Both the position numbers and the translations under genes were made by a program. Below, in pieces: positions 33,013 to 46,364 of a stretch of 64,000 nucleotides of DNA. The notes below the pieces were generated by a model. That model was given only the letters and a program-made list of their open reading frames with translations. It searched no databases and was not told the origin of the DNA. The stretch comes from Asterionellopsis glacialis (lineage: Eukaryota > Bacillariophyta > Plagiogrammaphyceae > Rhaphoneidales > Asterionellopsidaceae). The stretch is from NCBI GenBank assembly GCA_014885115.2, contig WKLE02003470.1, positions 1 to 64,000 on the forward strand, given 5' to 3'. Position 1 is the stretch's first letter, and every line of letters starts with the position of its first letter.

Positions 33013-34031
33013 TTATTTCTTTCGTTTTTTCGTTGGTCGATCACTTGATGCCCTATTGGTAGTAGTAGATGATGCAGCTCCACTAGTAGTAGTAGTAGTA
33101 GCAGCAGAAGCATTTCCACCTGCTGCCAATGAAGGATGTCGTGTTCCTACCTTTTCACGTACATATCGATCCAATTCATTCAATGTTCGATTATCTAATA
33201 CATCAACATTGATTTCAATATGTTCACTACCTAAATTTATAAGAGCTGATGGACATTTTTGTTCAATTTTCGTCATGACATGTCCTAATTCCATACCACT
33301 TAGTAGGAATATATTGGAGGCTAAATTCATTTTCTGATCCAGGGTAATGGTAGTATTAGTTGTAGTAGGGGAGGATGCTGTTCCAGTAGTACCCGAAGAT
33401 GATTTGGCAGTATCTTGATCTTTACCCTTGGAGGAAGAAGACGATTTACCACCACCACTACCGCCAGGAGTACCCTCAGGTGTACTTGGTGTATCCTTTT
33501 TACCATCACTTTTTTCAGATGCTAAATCTTCACCCGTGTCGACTAAATTTTAAAAGCGAGTTGTGAGAATTTGTTTTAAAAGTATATGGTATACCAAAAA
33601 GAATAACAGAGTTAAGATCTTAACTACAACCACACGAACATGTACACAATGAAAAATAAAAAAAAACTCCGTCCATTCATATTATTTTGTATACACTTAC
33701 CTTCATTACTAATTTTTTTATATCGATCTTCAAATCTTCGACTAAAACTTTTGGCCAAGAGCCAAAAATCACTTCCTTCCATATTGTAAGTCATACAATT
33801 ATTCCATACCAGTCGAATGTCTTGTGCACATTCATGTGCTGTCTTGTAAATGCCACGTTCTAATTTACGTTTCACGGTACCCAAATCCATCATTTTTTTA
33901 ATTATTTTAGGATAATCGTATAATTCTAATCCTCTCCAATCCACAGGTTCACGGAATGGTCCACAATCACTTCGTGACAGTAAGGAATTTACAAATTTTG
34001 TCATTCGACGCAAGGCTTCATCTTGTGACAT
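33013..34031 (-). CDS. Bromodomain plus NET-domain protein (BET-like)
   Basis: Exons 34031-33701 and 33542-33013 join in phase 1 across a 158-bp intron to give 286 residues. Residues 8-105 are a bromodomain: WRGLELYDYPKIIKKMMDLG, then VWNNCMTYN with the acetyl-lysine-binding Asn, and FWLLAKSFSRRFEDRYK. Residues about 185-250 form a NET domain (LLSGMELGHVMTKIEQKCP, EIEINVDVLDNRTLNELDRYV-type sequence). The linker is Ser/Gly/Thr-rich and the C-terminus is a basic KKRKK nuclear signal. Single bromodomain-NET proteins correspond to plant GTE and protist BET readers of acetylated histones. An E2F-type site lies about 180 bp upstream. Confidence 0.92.
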
Positions 34032-34211
34032 GATTTCTATACTGGTCTGTCAGAAGAGCTAGTTAGTTCGTTCTATCAATAAACTAAGAAGAGCTATTTG
34101 CACAGGCGGATAAGAAGCAGCAATGGATGCTTTTATTTCAACTTGTCTTGGGTCTTGTGGTTGTGTCTATCCAGAATAGTGTTGTTCACACGCAGGGCTC
34201 TCTCGGCTTTT

Positions 34212-34224
34212 TTTTGCGCCAAAA
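34212..34224 (-). promoter_or_regulatory. E2F consensus site upstream of bromodomain gene
   Basis: TTTTGCGCCAAAA reads TTTTGGCGCAAAA on the minus strand, an exact match to the classical E2F site. It lies about 180 bp upstream of the minus-strand start at 34031. The rest of 34032-34795 shows no gene. Confidence 0.45.
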
Positions 34225-34795
34225 AGAATCACGTCCAGATGCGATGCTTTCAGTACAGAGTTTTGAGATATAAGGTTAGAGTTAAACATTGATAAACCCT
34301 CGTCTGCTTTTTTACTGTTCAGATGCATTACGGGTTTATGAACTACTTATCAAAAAGCTGAAAACACTGTAGCACACAAACATGTCTCAACAGTCGTTTT
34401 TAGAATGATACACAAGCAGATGATCTTCAGTACACATGTAAAGTGTTCTATAATAGTAATTGTGAAATGTGGCTATGTACGTAGGACTACTATTGAATGC
34501 AAAAGGATATTTTGCTCCAAGTGTTCTAGTACATCAAGTATTGTGGTGAGTGATTTTTCTTGATTTTCTGTTTTTGTTTATTTTGTTTTTCTTTCATTTT
34601 TTTTAAATACACGTATATTACTTAATTTCTTGTGGATTCATCATCTACACTTTTTCTCCAACCATACCATCTGCCAAAGACCAAACCAATCATTCATCAA
34701 TGAGGATGGAGTGCTACTAGACCACAAACACGTATCCATATCCTTGACTCTTTTCTCCAGATTTTTTCCCACCCCCCACCCTTTAAAAACTTTAT

Positions 34796-37700
34796 CTAAG
34801 CCGCGTGTCTCGTAGTTAAATTGGCATTTTTCTTCATTTTTCCTTCATTACGGACTAAATTGACGTGTTGACCAATACGGTACAAGATATTGATGCACTG
34901 TTGGACAGGGAACGATCCAGCACCCAAGGCAATAGAGATACCCCAATATTTACCACTTAATCCATCTTCGGCAACATGGAATGCAATAGAGCCAAATTGA
35001 ACAATCAATACTTGTAATACAGATGTTGATACTAAAATACTCAAAAAGATAGGATTCTTTTCAATACCCGCAAAAACATTAACTAAATAAAGACACAAAA
35101 TAAAAAGTACGAGATGAGAAACTTTTTTGATACTACAAACATACGGAGACAAACCCGGAAGGCCACGAGAGACATGTATATACTTACATTCACCCTTGAG
35201 ATTACGGCAATTCACTTCATTGAAAAGTTGCATCCAAACAAAGGAATTAAAGATCAAGGTGTAGTGCACAGAGTTCTCGTCAAGTTCATCTTCCACGATA
35301 TGTCCGGCAGTAAAATCAAAGATATCAGGACCTTTGAACAACAAGGTCATGACTACAACAATTTGATAGGTAGCCTGTCCCAACATATTGGCCCACATGC
35401 GTTTGGTAATCATATGTTGTGTACGATTGACAGGTGGTTTTTTCAACAAGGCATCGACGGGAGGTTCCGATGCCAATGCTAAACTTGCCAAGGCGTCCAT
35501 TAACAAGTTGACCCAAAGTAACTGAATGGCAGCCAACGGACTTTTTTGGTAGGCAAAGGCACCTGTCAATGCTGTAACGACAGCAGCAATGTTCACTGTC
35601 AATTGGAATTGTAAGAATTTTTGAATGGAACAGTACACATTACGACCCCATTTGGCAGCCGTCACGATGGAGGCAAAGTTATCATCCAATAGAATAATAT
35701 CAGCAGCATCCTTGGCAATTTGTGTACCAGTGATACCCATGGCAAATCCAATATCGGCACGTTTCAATGCGGGTGCATCATTGGTACCATCACCCGTCAT
35801 GGCCACAACTTGACGATCGGGAAAGATAGAAATATTATCTTCTGTCTTGAGTTGTCGACAAATCTCTGTTTCGGTAAACAATGTGGATTGGTTCAATCCA
35901 TGTGCCAAGGTTAGTTTATCATCTGGTGATGATCGGGCCAAAACACGCAAGTGAGGCCAAATCTTATCAAAGACAGCTTGATCAAACTCCTTATTACCGT
36001 CGCTATCCGTCTTGTACACTTTAGCACGGAAGGCTTTGCCCTCCATCATTACATTCTCTTTCAAATTCGATGCCACCATTTCTTTTGGTGTGCCATCATC
36101 GTTGGTAACAAAGTGGAAGTCACGCAAGATACCTGCTTGATGGGCAATACTGACAGCGGTATTGGGTGAATCACCCGTTACCAAACGTACATCAATACCA
36201 GCTTCATAACACTGTTCAATCGCACGAGGGACGTCCTTACGGAGTGGATCTTCAATACCCACAACACCCACAAAGACCAAGTCAGTTTCAGCTTGAAAGG
36301 CATCTGTACCATCTGTATTTTTGATAGAAGGTGAAAGTGCTTCAAAATCAAAACCCTCTGGTAAATCACGGTATGCCAATCCCAAGGTGCGCATACCACG
36401 TCGGGCATAACTTTCGGCAATGCCCACTAATGTGTCTGATGATGTGTCATCCATATCTACAGCTGATGCATTCGAATCAATCATTTGATGACACCGTCCC
36501 AAGACAACTTCTGCAGCACCTTTGGTATACACACGGTATCCACCATTATGAGGGACAGCCCAGGACATCATTTTACGTGCGGATGAAAATTGGTATTGTT
36601 TGCCTTCACCTAAATGCTTGGCCAAATCACCCTGATTGGATCGTCCACGTGTCGTATTACGAATCTCATTGTAATCTCTGCCTAATTCATGAATCAAGGT
36701 TAACAATGCGACCTCCGTAGGATTACCAGATGCACCACTAATTTCTTTCAATTTACTGTCATCCTTGAATGTTAAAACTGTTTCATCCATGGTATCAATC
36801 GCAAGAAGGGCTGTTAAAATCTCAAGACATTCAGGAGATGCACCACCATCCATTGTTTTGATAAAGTCAGCCAAATGGACAGATGGATCTGTACACAAGT
36901 AATTCTTCATGGCCATATAAAGTGCACGAGCTGTCATTTTGTTGGCAGTCAAGGTACCTGCATAGCATTATGGTTAGTTACATGGAGAAGTAGGTAAAGA
37001 CACACACAGAGCGAGAGAAAGATAGCATTTCCATATTAGAAAAGGGTAAGCTTTTGTGTGAAAGGATGTGTATGCGTGTCATATTGATAACCAATCAAAC
37101 CAAATAAACAAAAAAAAAACAAATAACGAAAGAATCGTACCTGTTTTATCTGTACAAATAGTTGTCGCACAACCCATGGTTTCACAGGCATCTAAATGTT
37201 TGACCAAGTTTTGTTCTTTCATCATTTTATTGGAAGAGAATGCCAAGGCCAGGGTGACAGCCAAGGGCAATCCTTCTGGTACAGCAACAGCCAACACGGT
37301 AATGGCTACAATCAAGTAGTCAATTAAATTGTCTACATCTTCACCCTCAATGGCTAATCCAATAATACAAGAGGCTGCAAATGCAATGACTGCACAAAAT
37401 GTACCAACCAAACCAATTTGTTTGGCAATCATATCCAATTTGACAAATAAGGGTGATTCTTCTTCAGAATCACCCAACGTATCATCTTGATGGTCCGAGG
37501 AGTCATACACACGTGCTTGAATTTTACCTGCGACAGAATTAATACCTACAGCAATGACTACCATTTTACCAGACCCTTGCACTGCGGTGGTGCCACTCAA
37601 AATGACATCACCAGGCTTTTTGGAAATGAGTTTGGATTCACCCGTGAGGGTGGATTCATCCATTTTTAAGTCAGCAGTGGGTCCCAACAAGAGACAATCG

Positions 37701-38605
37701 GCAGGGATACTTGCCAAGGAGTGTGAATTGACCGAAAGGATATCCCCCACGACAATGTCATCATCAACGACGGATACCTGTTGTCCATCACGAATGACAG
37801 ACTTGGTATTGGTTTCATGGAGGGATCGCGTCAAACGGATAAATGCAAATTGTTTCGCATAATCGATAGAGGCTGTGATTAATACCACAATACAAACGGA
37901 ACATAAAATGGCAGCACCTTCTAACCAACATGCACCACAGGATTCACCGTCTTCTAACCCTACAGTTGTTTCCACCACAATAGATATGATGCCTAAAATG
38001 ATCAACCAAACCAAGACAAAGTCTTGTACGGCCTCCCAACACAATGACAAGAAGGAATCTAACTCCTTGTCAGCAATAGCATTGGAACCAAAGACATCTT
38101 GACGGATAGCTATTTCAGAGGGTGAAATGCCATTTTCAGGGGATGACTTTAATAGTAATGTTGCCAAGGCATTGGCAGCTACTTCAGCATTCTGCGAGGC
38201 TTCGACTGCCTGCTCGGAATGTTCATCGTGTGTTTCAGTTTCCAAACTTTGAAGATTCGTGGCCAATTGGACAATCCCACGACGTACCGAGGCTGATTCT
38301 GTAGGTGTTTCAACTAAATCTACAACATTGTCGGACGCAGATTCCGTCGCAGCAGCACCATTATCCTCCTTTAAGGAATCTAATAAAACTTTTGCCAATG
38401 CTGTACGTGTCCTTTCTTCACCAAGTTCACTAAGTTGTGTCTTTGTCACTGTAAATGCAGCTGCTGACGTGACACCCTCTGCAATGCCTGTCATTTCACG
38501 ATCTGTCACTGCTTTTTCCAAGACAGCCGCTAACGAGGTCCGTTCACTAGTTGCAGCAGCATCTGCAGCAGCACCATTGGTGCCGTTGGCAGTCGCCGAT
38601 GACAT
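34796..38605 (-). CDS. P2B (PMCA/ACA-type) calcium-transporting ATPase
   Basis: Exons 38605-37141, 36957-35188 and 35082-34796 join in phases 1 and 1 to give 1173 residues. Splicing rebuilds DKTGTLTANKMT (phosphorylated Asp486) and GEFNVFAGIEKNPIF, both family hallmarks. Other marks are LTGES in the actuator domain, PEGLPLAVTLALAFS in helix 4, and MTGDGTNDAPALKRADIGFAMG in the hinge. It exports Ca2+ from the cytosol at the expense of ATP, at the plasma membrane or vacuole. The N-terminus before the first helix is long (about 190 residues, Ala/Thr/Glu-rich), while the tail after the last helix is only about 30 residues. This arrangement matches plant ACA pumps, with an N-terminal regulatory region, more than animal PMCAs. 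Confidence 0.96.
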
Positions 38606-40330
38606 GCTAAATGGTATTATTTATGATCGTCTAACGTACGAAACTACTGTATTGGCTTGTACGCAATCAGACAGATATTCGCTTTTAAAATCTAAACCAA
38701 ATAAGAGTGACGCTTTTGAATCTTGTCGTCAATGGAATTAGGATCAATCTATGGTTGTCCCTTTTCGTATTGTCGATGCAGTCTCAGACAGCAGATGACA
38801 ATAATATCCCGTGTTCCTCCCTCTCTTGTCCTCTACTGATATGATCGTGATGACCTCAGATATCTGCAGGTGTGTATTTCTGCTTGCGTTTTTTGCTCTA
38901 ATGCTGTGTTGTCGTCTCTTGTAAAATAAAAAATATTCGCTGTGCGCCGCTGATGCGGTATGGGTAAAGAATGCTACTGTCTGTACCTACGGTATTGTTG
39001 GTTACGGGAGAAGTCTAAACACTTCCATTGGGATTGGAAGGTTCAGAGATGGATTTTATTCCATATGGGTCTACGAGACAATCATGGTACAATAGACACC
39101 AAGAAAGAAAGACTTCACGGCTAGTCTTGAATCCTAGTTTCCGAAATGTCACGCAGCTGCTGGATAGGAGGGAAGGACAGTATCTGACATTTTTTCTTGC
39201 ACGATCCGAATCCTGCACAGACAGACATCCTGCACAGAAAGTACGAAACATACTGTACTTCACGTACCTAAGAGGTACCTGGTACGGTACCTGGTACGTG
39301 AATGGCGGATCCTGTACCGGGTACCTGCAGTTCGTGAATTGACTACAACAACGCACCAGGTACGGGTACAGTCATCAGTAGTGCCTCTCTGCTGGTTTCG
39401 CAGTTACTTAACTATCTACAGTTAGTACCAGGTATTAATACATCTTTGTGACAGCAGATAAGAATAATTTTTGCATACAAAAAAATAACAGACAATGATG
39501 TGACGTATTTAAGTTGGAGAATTTTTGTAATTCTTATGATCCTTTCTAAGATCCTTAAACCAATACCTCTTGAAGGTTAATTGTCCGTTAATATCGTTTG
39601 TAGATGTTAAGTAAAGCCACTTTTCAAATTTCTAGTTTTTTATCTAAGCAATATCTTATCGCGCACTACCTCTGGTACTCTCTGCGTTGGAATTTTGAAC
39701 CGGTTTTCGTTCGAGTCATTCGACTCCTCCTCAACAGATTGGATCTTTTTCTCTTTCGACAAAAGAAAAAAAGACAAAAAAGTCATGCTTAATGATCTTG
39801 ACATGAAATGGAATGAAACATCAGAAACATCAGGTCCGCATGCAAAACGGATCAAGGCTAATAATACTCAGTGCAACGTCTTGATGGGTATTGCAGATTG
39901 GCAAGTCGGGTATACCGCAACGAACGAACCATAAGGTCAAAATATGGAATCGTAATTTTGTGTATCGTGGTCCGTTAGACCCAGTTCCGCCAATACTACC
40001 TTGTCCATCTCATAATTGGGTGGCAATGCCGCTCTTGGTAATAAGAGTTAGAAACCAAAAATTTCGCACAAAACGGCGATCTTTTCAGATTTGGGATAGA
40101 AACTGTGGGGAGCGTGAATCCAATGAACAAAACGATTTCACGGAAAACAAAAATAATAAAACTACTAAATATAGATCATGATAATCGAAGCCAAGTTCGA
40201 AATAAATCTAAAATAAATAATTTTTCACTGTAATGAGTCTAACGTACACGACTCTTTCCATGACATCCTTTCATTTCTGACAATTATGATTGCCTTGTAC
40301 TTTTTGCGTTAACAAAGGATATTTGCCGAT
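38606..40330. other. Intergenic region between two minus-strand genes
   Basis: About 1.7 kb: promoter of the Ca2+-ATPase and 3' flank of the HSP90-type ATPase gene. A cluster of GGTACC-type palindromes occupies 39261-39330. Short open frames lack protein character, and I see no gene. Confidence 0.45.
39261..39300. repeat. Nested inverted repeat built on GGTAC
   Basis: CACGTACC (39261-39268) and GGTACGTG (39293-39300) are perfect inverted arms. Between them lie AGGTACCT (39273-39280) and the tandem GGTAC-GGTACCT. Further GGTAC copies follow at 39315-39365. Confidence 0.7.
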
Positions 40331-43300
40331 TCAACCATCCAACTCAGCGAGGAAATTTGCAAGTTTGGGAAGGTACATGGTGATGTAGGACTCAGTATAA
40401 AAGCCATGCTCTTTGTTATGACCTGTTTGAGTAGTTCAAATGATTGGCATGTTAAACAAAATGATATGATGCTAGTGGAAACGAGCCACTTATTGCACAC
40501 TTCTTCACGAATATTGACTTACCTGCAGCAAGATGATGTGCAAGTTCATGCGCCATCGTAGTGAACCAGTACGAGTAACACTCACTGCTATTTTGTCGGT
40601 TTTTGGTGTAATGAAGGGAGTAGAAGAAACGAACGTTGAAGTGAAGGCTTCTATTGGAGTTGAATGCTGGAAGAATTACACGACAAGACAGATTAGTTAG
40701 ATATGAAAGCCAGTGAGGTTAGGGAACGAACCAGACACACGTACCAATTGTGGAACCAGCTGGATCATGGAAGATGCAAACGGACTTCATCTGTAGGGAG
40801 TAAATATTACACAAGGCTTCAAGCACATCGGCAAAAGTTTCAACTGCATGGAAATTTTCATGCAGGAAAGCTTCCGATTGCGGGTGTTGCCGAGAAAAGA
40901 AAACACGGACTCCTTTCCTAGTTTTTCCCGTCCGGTAAGGACCACTGAAGGGCTTGATATGCTGAGAAGGTATGACCTCACAACCCTGGTCAGGACGATC
41001 GTGACCATGTGGTATATGGGTTAGATGTGTCTCTGCGCTGTTGATACCACGAGGATTCACCTTATTCGATGTTCCAACAGTTTGCTCCAAGAGACTTTCC
41101 ATCCTTGAGTTGTCTGCTGCATCATCTTCTGGTCGTTTGGGTTGTCCATCATTCTGTCCATTCATCGAAGGATTCCCATGAACGGCTTCCGTACGAGGTG
41201 GCAACTGATGATCACCATTTGCACTCGCATCCATTCCACCAACGGGGGTATCAGCTTGAGGTTTTTTGTCCGGACTACTATTCCCCTTTCGTCCGGTCAA
41301 AGCGCGGCTCAGTCTCTTGCCGAACTTTGATTTTTTCTCTAAATCCCCTTCCTTATCGCTCTTCTTGTTGGCTTTTTGTGCCGGTGGGGGGATCTTCGTT
41401 GGTGAATCCTTTTCAATCGCTTTGCCGATCTCATTTCCTTCTGATGTATTCTTCTTTGGGTAATTTCCTTTAGCTAACTCATCAGCAACTCTTTGCAACT
41501 TTTCAAGATCGGCATCGGAGCCTAGGAGAGCCTGGATGTATTCTGGAGAACAATCAGGGAACATTTGTTGAAGAATGCATTCGAATCCATCATCATCCTC
41601 ATCTGTCGGCTTTTGCTCCTTTGTCGATTTAGTAGCTTGAGTTTGAGTTTCAGCTCGAGGAACACTTGTGGGTGCCGGCGGTTGGGGCTCGGGTGGTTCC
41701 TCCGTAAGTATGACAGGTTCCACCGGTCGTAAAATCCTATCCACGGGAAATCCTCGAGCTCGGAGCTGATCAAGTGGTGCTTCGAGCAACGACCCAATAA
41801 AGAAGGCATCCTCCAATTGACAACGTTGCAAAATCAATGCGCCAATGGCATATCCAACATCAAACCAATCGAAATCTTTTGTGACAAAAAGAACATTGCG
41901 CTGCCCCTTGGCAGCCTTGGCGCAGCAGGTAATCCGCTGATTACGAACGGATGATCCCAAAGAGTATACTGCCTTGAGATCATTGGCTTGTGCAATGACA
42001 AGATTCTTTTCTTCGAGTATTGTACTCGCGTTAGAGAGGAGGGGTCTCGACGTGATGCTAGGTGATACCAGTAAAGGTCGACGTTCATTCAAACGTTCCG
42101 CAAGTTGAAGTGCTAATGGAGTTCCCTCCTTGAATCCACCAAGTACTTCAAAATTCTTCTTGACCCCTTTGGAAATATACTTGGATCCTAACCGGCAATA
42201 GAAATCTTCAAGGTCAGACTCATGTGGTGCCTGTAACACAGGAAACATTCGTCCAAAGAAGGAATTGTCAACGATGTATATATCTACAGCGGCAGCTAAT
42301 TGTGTCTTTCGAATGCTACCACCCTTGTTACTTTCACCGTCATCATCTTCTTCGACAACCTTGTAAGCAAGAAGGAACGGAGCATTTGAAATAGCAGGTG
42401 GTACACTCTTGAAAGGTGGGTTCGCAGCTATCCGTCGAAGCAATGCACGATACTTTTCTTCGCTACCCAGAGCCCGTAGGACCTTTTCAGGGTAGAGGAC
42501 TGTTAATTGGAATAAATCGTGAGTCGTAGCTTCTGATTTGACTCCTGCAGCAGCAAGGAATGGACTAAAGTCAATAACATGAAATAAAATTTCTGTTATG
42601 GAATCATTGTTGTCCTTGTCAGTTTTACTTTTAAAGTATACATCTGTAGGTCTGTACCATTCAATCAGTTCCTGACCATTACTATTCGTAGTGATAGTAC
42701 CTTTACTTTGACAGGGGATGAAATTTTGAGATTGCAATGACTTCATTGTCCTTTGATCAAAGTCTGTACGGCTCGATAAATACTTGAAAATTTCATCAAA
42801 TAGTGCGGATACATTTGCACAGACACGTTGTTTATCCACTGCTTTTGAGTTTTGGATCGTCATTTTGGACTTGGTCACCAAGTCTAACAATTGTTGGACC
42901 AAGGAGGCCGTGTCTGGTTCTTCTGGACAACGGAATCTACTAGAGTAGAGTTTACCACTTTTCTTATCAAGATCAGGATCTAAACAGGGGAAACCCATTA
43001 CCATACAGTGTGGATTTGAAAAGCATGCACTTGGTCCACGCAATTCACGAATGGTACTCTTTGGAACCAGTGGATCAGTACGGACAGACGGTAAAAACTT
43101 GATATTCTGTGGCGACTTGTTGGTGGAGGAACGAAGCATGTTGGGTGGTGCATAATCGCGTTCATACACACCCTTGGGACCTAAATGTTTGCATACATAA
43201 TCTAAACCCTGTCTACGCAGTTCATGATCCAAGGCATCACTCGCCATATACTTTAATATAGCCGATAATGGCGGGTGTTGTTGACATCCTAAATTTTGAA

Positions 43301-46300
43301 GGAATTTACCATTCGGTGAATGTGCTAGGTTTTCATCTTCGGATGGCCATTGGAGTAAGGTTACAAAGGGGAACAAGCGTAATTCAGAACTAGGCAAATA
43401 CAATTCTGATGGTGCAAAGGTACGTGATACATCATTCTCCGCAGGCAGGTATTGTGTTCCCCGTAGTTTAGCTAAATCTTGTTTGGTAAGGACAGCTGTT
43501 CGTAGATATTCAATCAATGGTTTGGGATCACTGGACCATGACAGCGTATCTAAATTTTGAAATAAAAAGTCAATGGCTACACTTTTTCGTACTCCCAGGG
43601 CAACTAAGAATTCATCGGATACACCATTATCCTTGAGAGCAAGTGATACCTTATTGAACGATGACGATGATACACCATCAAATGCTTTTAATTCAGCAGA
43701 ATACAAATACAAATCGGCAGGATAATCAGCAGCGTATTGGGTTGGTTCTTGTGAATCAAAGGGTATACACCGTTTGGTCGCCAATAGTGTTTGTAGGTAG
43801 CTTGCAAACATGACACGTTCGGTCAGAGGTCGCTTTTGATATTCCTTACAAAGAGTAGTCAATACCAAGTTACGTTGAAGTTCATCTTCCGGCTGTCCTG
43901 CAGTCATACATTTATGAGCACTCACATAGTCGGCCCATACCTCCATGGTAAGGGAGGTGAAGAAATATTGAAAGGACTCATCATAAAAGGTACGCATTGA
44001 GGAGGATGTTCCACCCCCAATACTTTGTTGCATATGTGGTGGTAAAACTGAGTCAGGCATGGGTAGACTAGTAGATGATGATGATGATGGAAATTTCGAA
44101 TCATCAACATAGTACATGATATCTCGAAGATGAACAACAGATGACCCATCATCACCGTTGATGGGAAGGTTAGTAGTAGAATTGGTTTGTTGGAAACTAG
44201 ATAATGTTTCGTTCGAGGGAAAGAAACGCATACCATCTCGTATCGAGGGGGCATATCGTATAATGGATGAATCGATGCGATAATATTTACACCACCATTT
44301 GAAGAATCGTATCACCTTGTCTTCTTCCAATATCGTATTTGGTGATGCCACATGGGTTGTAACATCCTCAATCGAGAGTGGACGACATCGTGCAATGACC
44401 TCATGGTATTCCTTTGCATTTTCCATGACAATCGATCGTACAATATCAGTTTGATCGACAAAGATTTCCATACCACGATGTGGTAATTTTGCATCAGATC
44501 CACGACGTAATCCACCCTTGGTCAAGACGGGTGGGGATAATGAGAGGGCACGTGAAAATCCTTGTGCCAAGACAGTCCCTACCAAGGTATCCGGCGTCGA
44601 TTGTTGTGGACAAAAGGATCTCATCAAGACTATAGCGACGCGTTCTTCTTTTGACAATGGTAATGGATCACGTGGATTGAATAATTCAGCACTCCCATCA
44701 TCCAAGGTAATAGCTTCTGCTACCGTTTGTAAGGAGGATACAATTTTCTTTTTAACACCCTTGGCCATAAATCTTGCAAATCCCATAAGTGTCGAAGAAG
44801 ACGAGGATATTGTGGATGCATCGTCATCGTCGTTATCATCTCCATTGTTGTCTTCTTCGGATGTTTCTGAATTTTGACGTGATGCAGTAGTAACTGTTGT
44901 TGTTGTGTTCTTTTCTTGTTGTTCTTTTAATAATAATTCTTGTTCCAAGGCTTGTCGTTGTGGAAATCCTTGTTCCCATGCAAGTCCCAATTGTGTCATG
45001 GAATGTTCTAGGGTTAATCTCATTAAAATACCAGCAATTTCTAATAATTCAATATTATACGTACGCAAGGTTGGATCTTGAAAATCAATAGCCTCACGCT
45101 CGACTGTAGGTAATAAGGGTGCAGCTAAATGAGCAGCTAATCCTGTCGTTTGAGAAGTACGAAATCCAATAAAGATTCGTCCTGTCCCCATTTGGGGACT
45201 AAAGGACGATGTTATTTGTTTGGCAGCATTGTACTTTTTCTTTTTTCGAGTGAGAATATTTTTCTTTTTGCTACTAGAATGTCGTTTGATCAGAGTTGTA
45301 CTATTACTACCTTGTTCTGCATCGACATCCTCGTCGTCGTCATCGTCGTCTTGCTGTGCATTTAAAAATAGTTGTATATTGACTGTCGGTGGTGGTTGTT
45401 TTTTAGTTACACGTTCCATACGTTTGGCCATGTCGTGTGGAATTTTCGTTTTGGCAATACCCGAGACGTATCTTGCTTGTATGGTAGATACATCTTGATC
45501 TAATTGAACATGAAATTGATGGATGGATTCCATAATGGCACTCGTATTACTACGTGCACCACCACCACTTCGTAGGCCTGTGGATGTTTGTGATTGAAAG
45601 GTAAATAATCCCTTCGAGGAGGATGTGACTGCCCCATCATTGGACCAAAAGCTTGATTTTTGTGGTGGTTGTATCACTGTGGGTGGTTTTGTCACACTCT
45701 TGGTAATGGACAATCGTTCTTGGTCATTAACGGTGACACGTATACTTGTTAAGCATTGAGTAAAGGTAAGACTGGCACATAAAAATTTTCCAAATTCTGT
45801 CAAGTCAGGTACAGGATAGGGATCACGACTGGGTAAGACAAAGGTTGTCCATTGAGGATCGGCATTTTTGTTGGGTGCAACTCGGGTATATAAAGAATCC
45901 CCTTTCCAAATAAATGCCAAGGCTTCTGTCCCACTAATGACCAAGGGTTCTTCACAGATACTAAACATAGTATAAGCTCCTACACCAAAGGCACCAACTT
46001 TGGACACATCGGGATTGCCCTCGGCAATTTTCTTTAAGCGTGCCCAATCTTGTGTCCGAAAGGGCATACCATTGTTCCGATACACTACTTGTGTCACAAC
46101 TTCATTATGTGATCCTGCCTTTGTCGAAGAATCATTGTTCGTACTGCTGGTACTACTGGTAGTGGTACTTGTGGTAATATGTATTTCTGCTTGGGTGGCT
46201 TCGGCATCATTGGAATTTTGAATTAATTCACGATAAACTGCACCTGCCGAAGCATACCGTGCTAAAATTTTATCAATCAAGGCACGTTGATTCACTTCAA

Positions 46301-46364
46301 CGCGTGAATCACTACCGTTCGAATCGACTGTTGCACGTACGGAATCATACATTGTATTCGTCAT
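40331..46364 (-). CDS. Giant HSP90-type ATPase protein with CUE and terminal HExxH region (DUF3684/sacsin-like)
   Basis: Exons 46364-40745, 40666-40523 and 40422-40331 join in phase 1 twice to give 1951 residues. Residues 25-190 are a GHKL/HSP90-type ATP site: RELIQNSNDAEATQAEI (N-box), NNGMPF, then GAFGVGAYTMFSICEEPL, as in sacsin and the DUF3684 group. Residues about 1583-1630 are a CUE-like ubiquitin-binding motif (ILQQMFPDCSPEYIQALL). The last 160 residues, completed only by the two small exons, contain MAHELAHHLAAGHNKEHGFY. Here His1913, Glu1914 and His1917 form a zinc-protease HExxH with a further His1923. Between these lie large unassigned and low-complexity regions. It is probably a chaperone or quality-control factor, with peptidase activity possible but unproven. 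Confidence 0.88.

Noticed and set aside
35100..35187. In-frame read-through at the end of the calcium pump
   Set aside because: The 105-bp segment 35083-35187 is an intron; removing it restores the conserved GEFNVFAG sequence.
38259..38741. 160-residue plus-strand open frame
   Set aside because: Antisense to the Ala-rich N-terminus of the calcium pump, whose codon pattern leaves that strand open.
39015..39356. Overlapping open frames on both strands
   Set aside because: They cross the GGTACC palindrome cluster, and neither frame resembles a protein.
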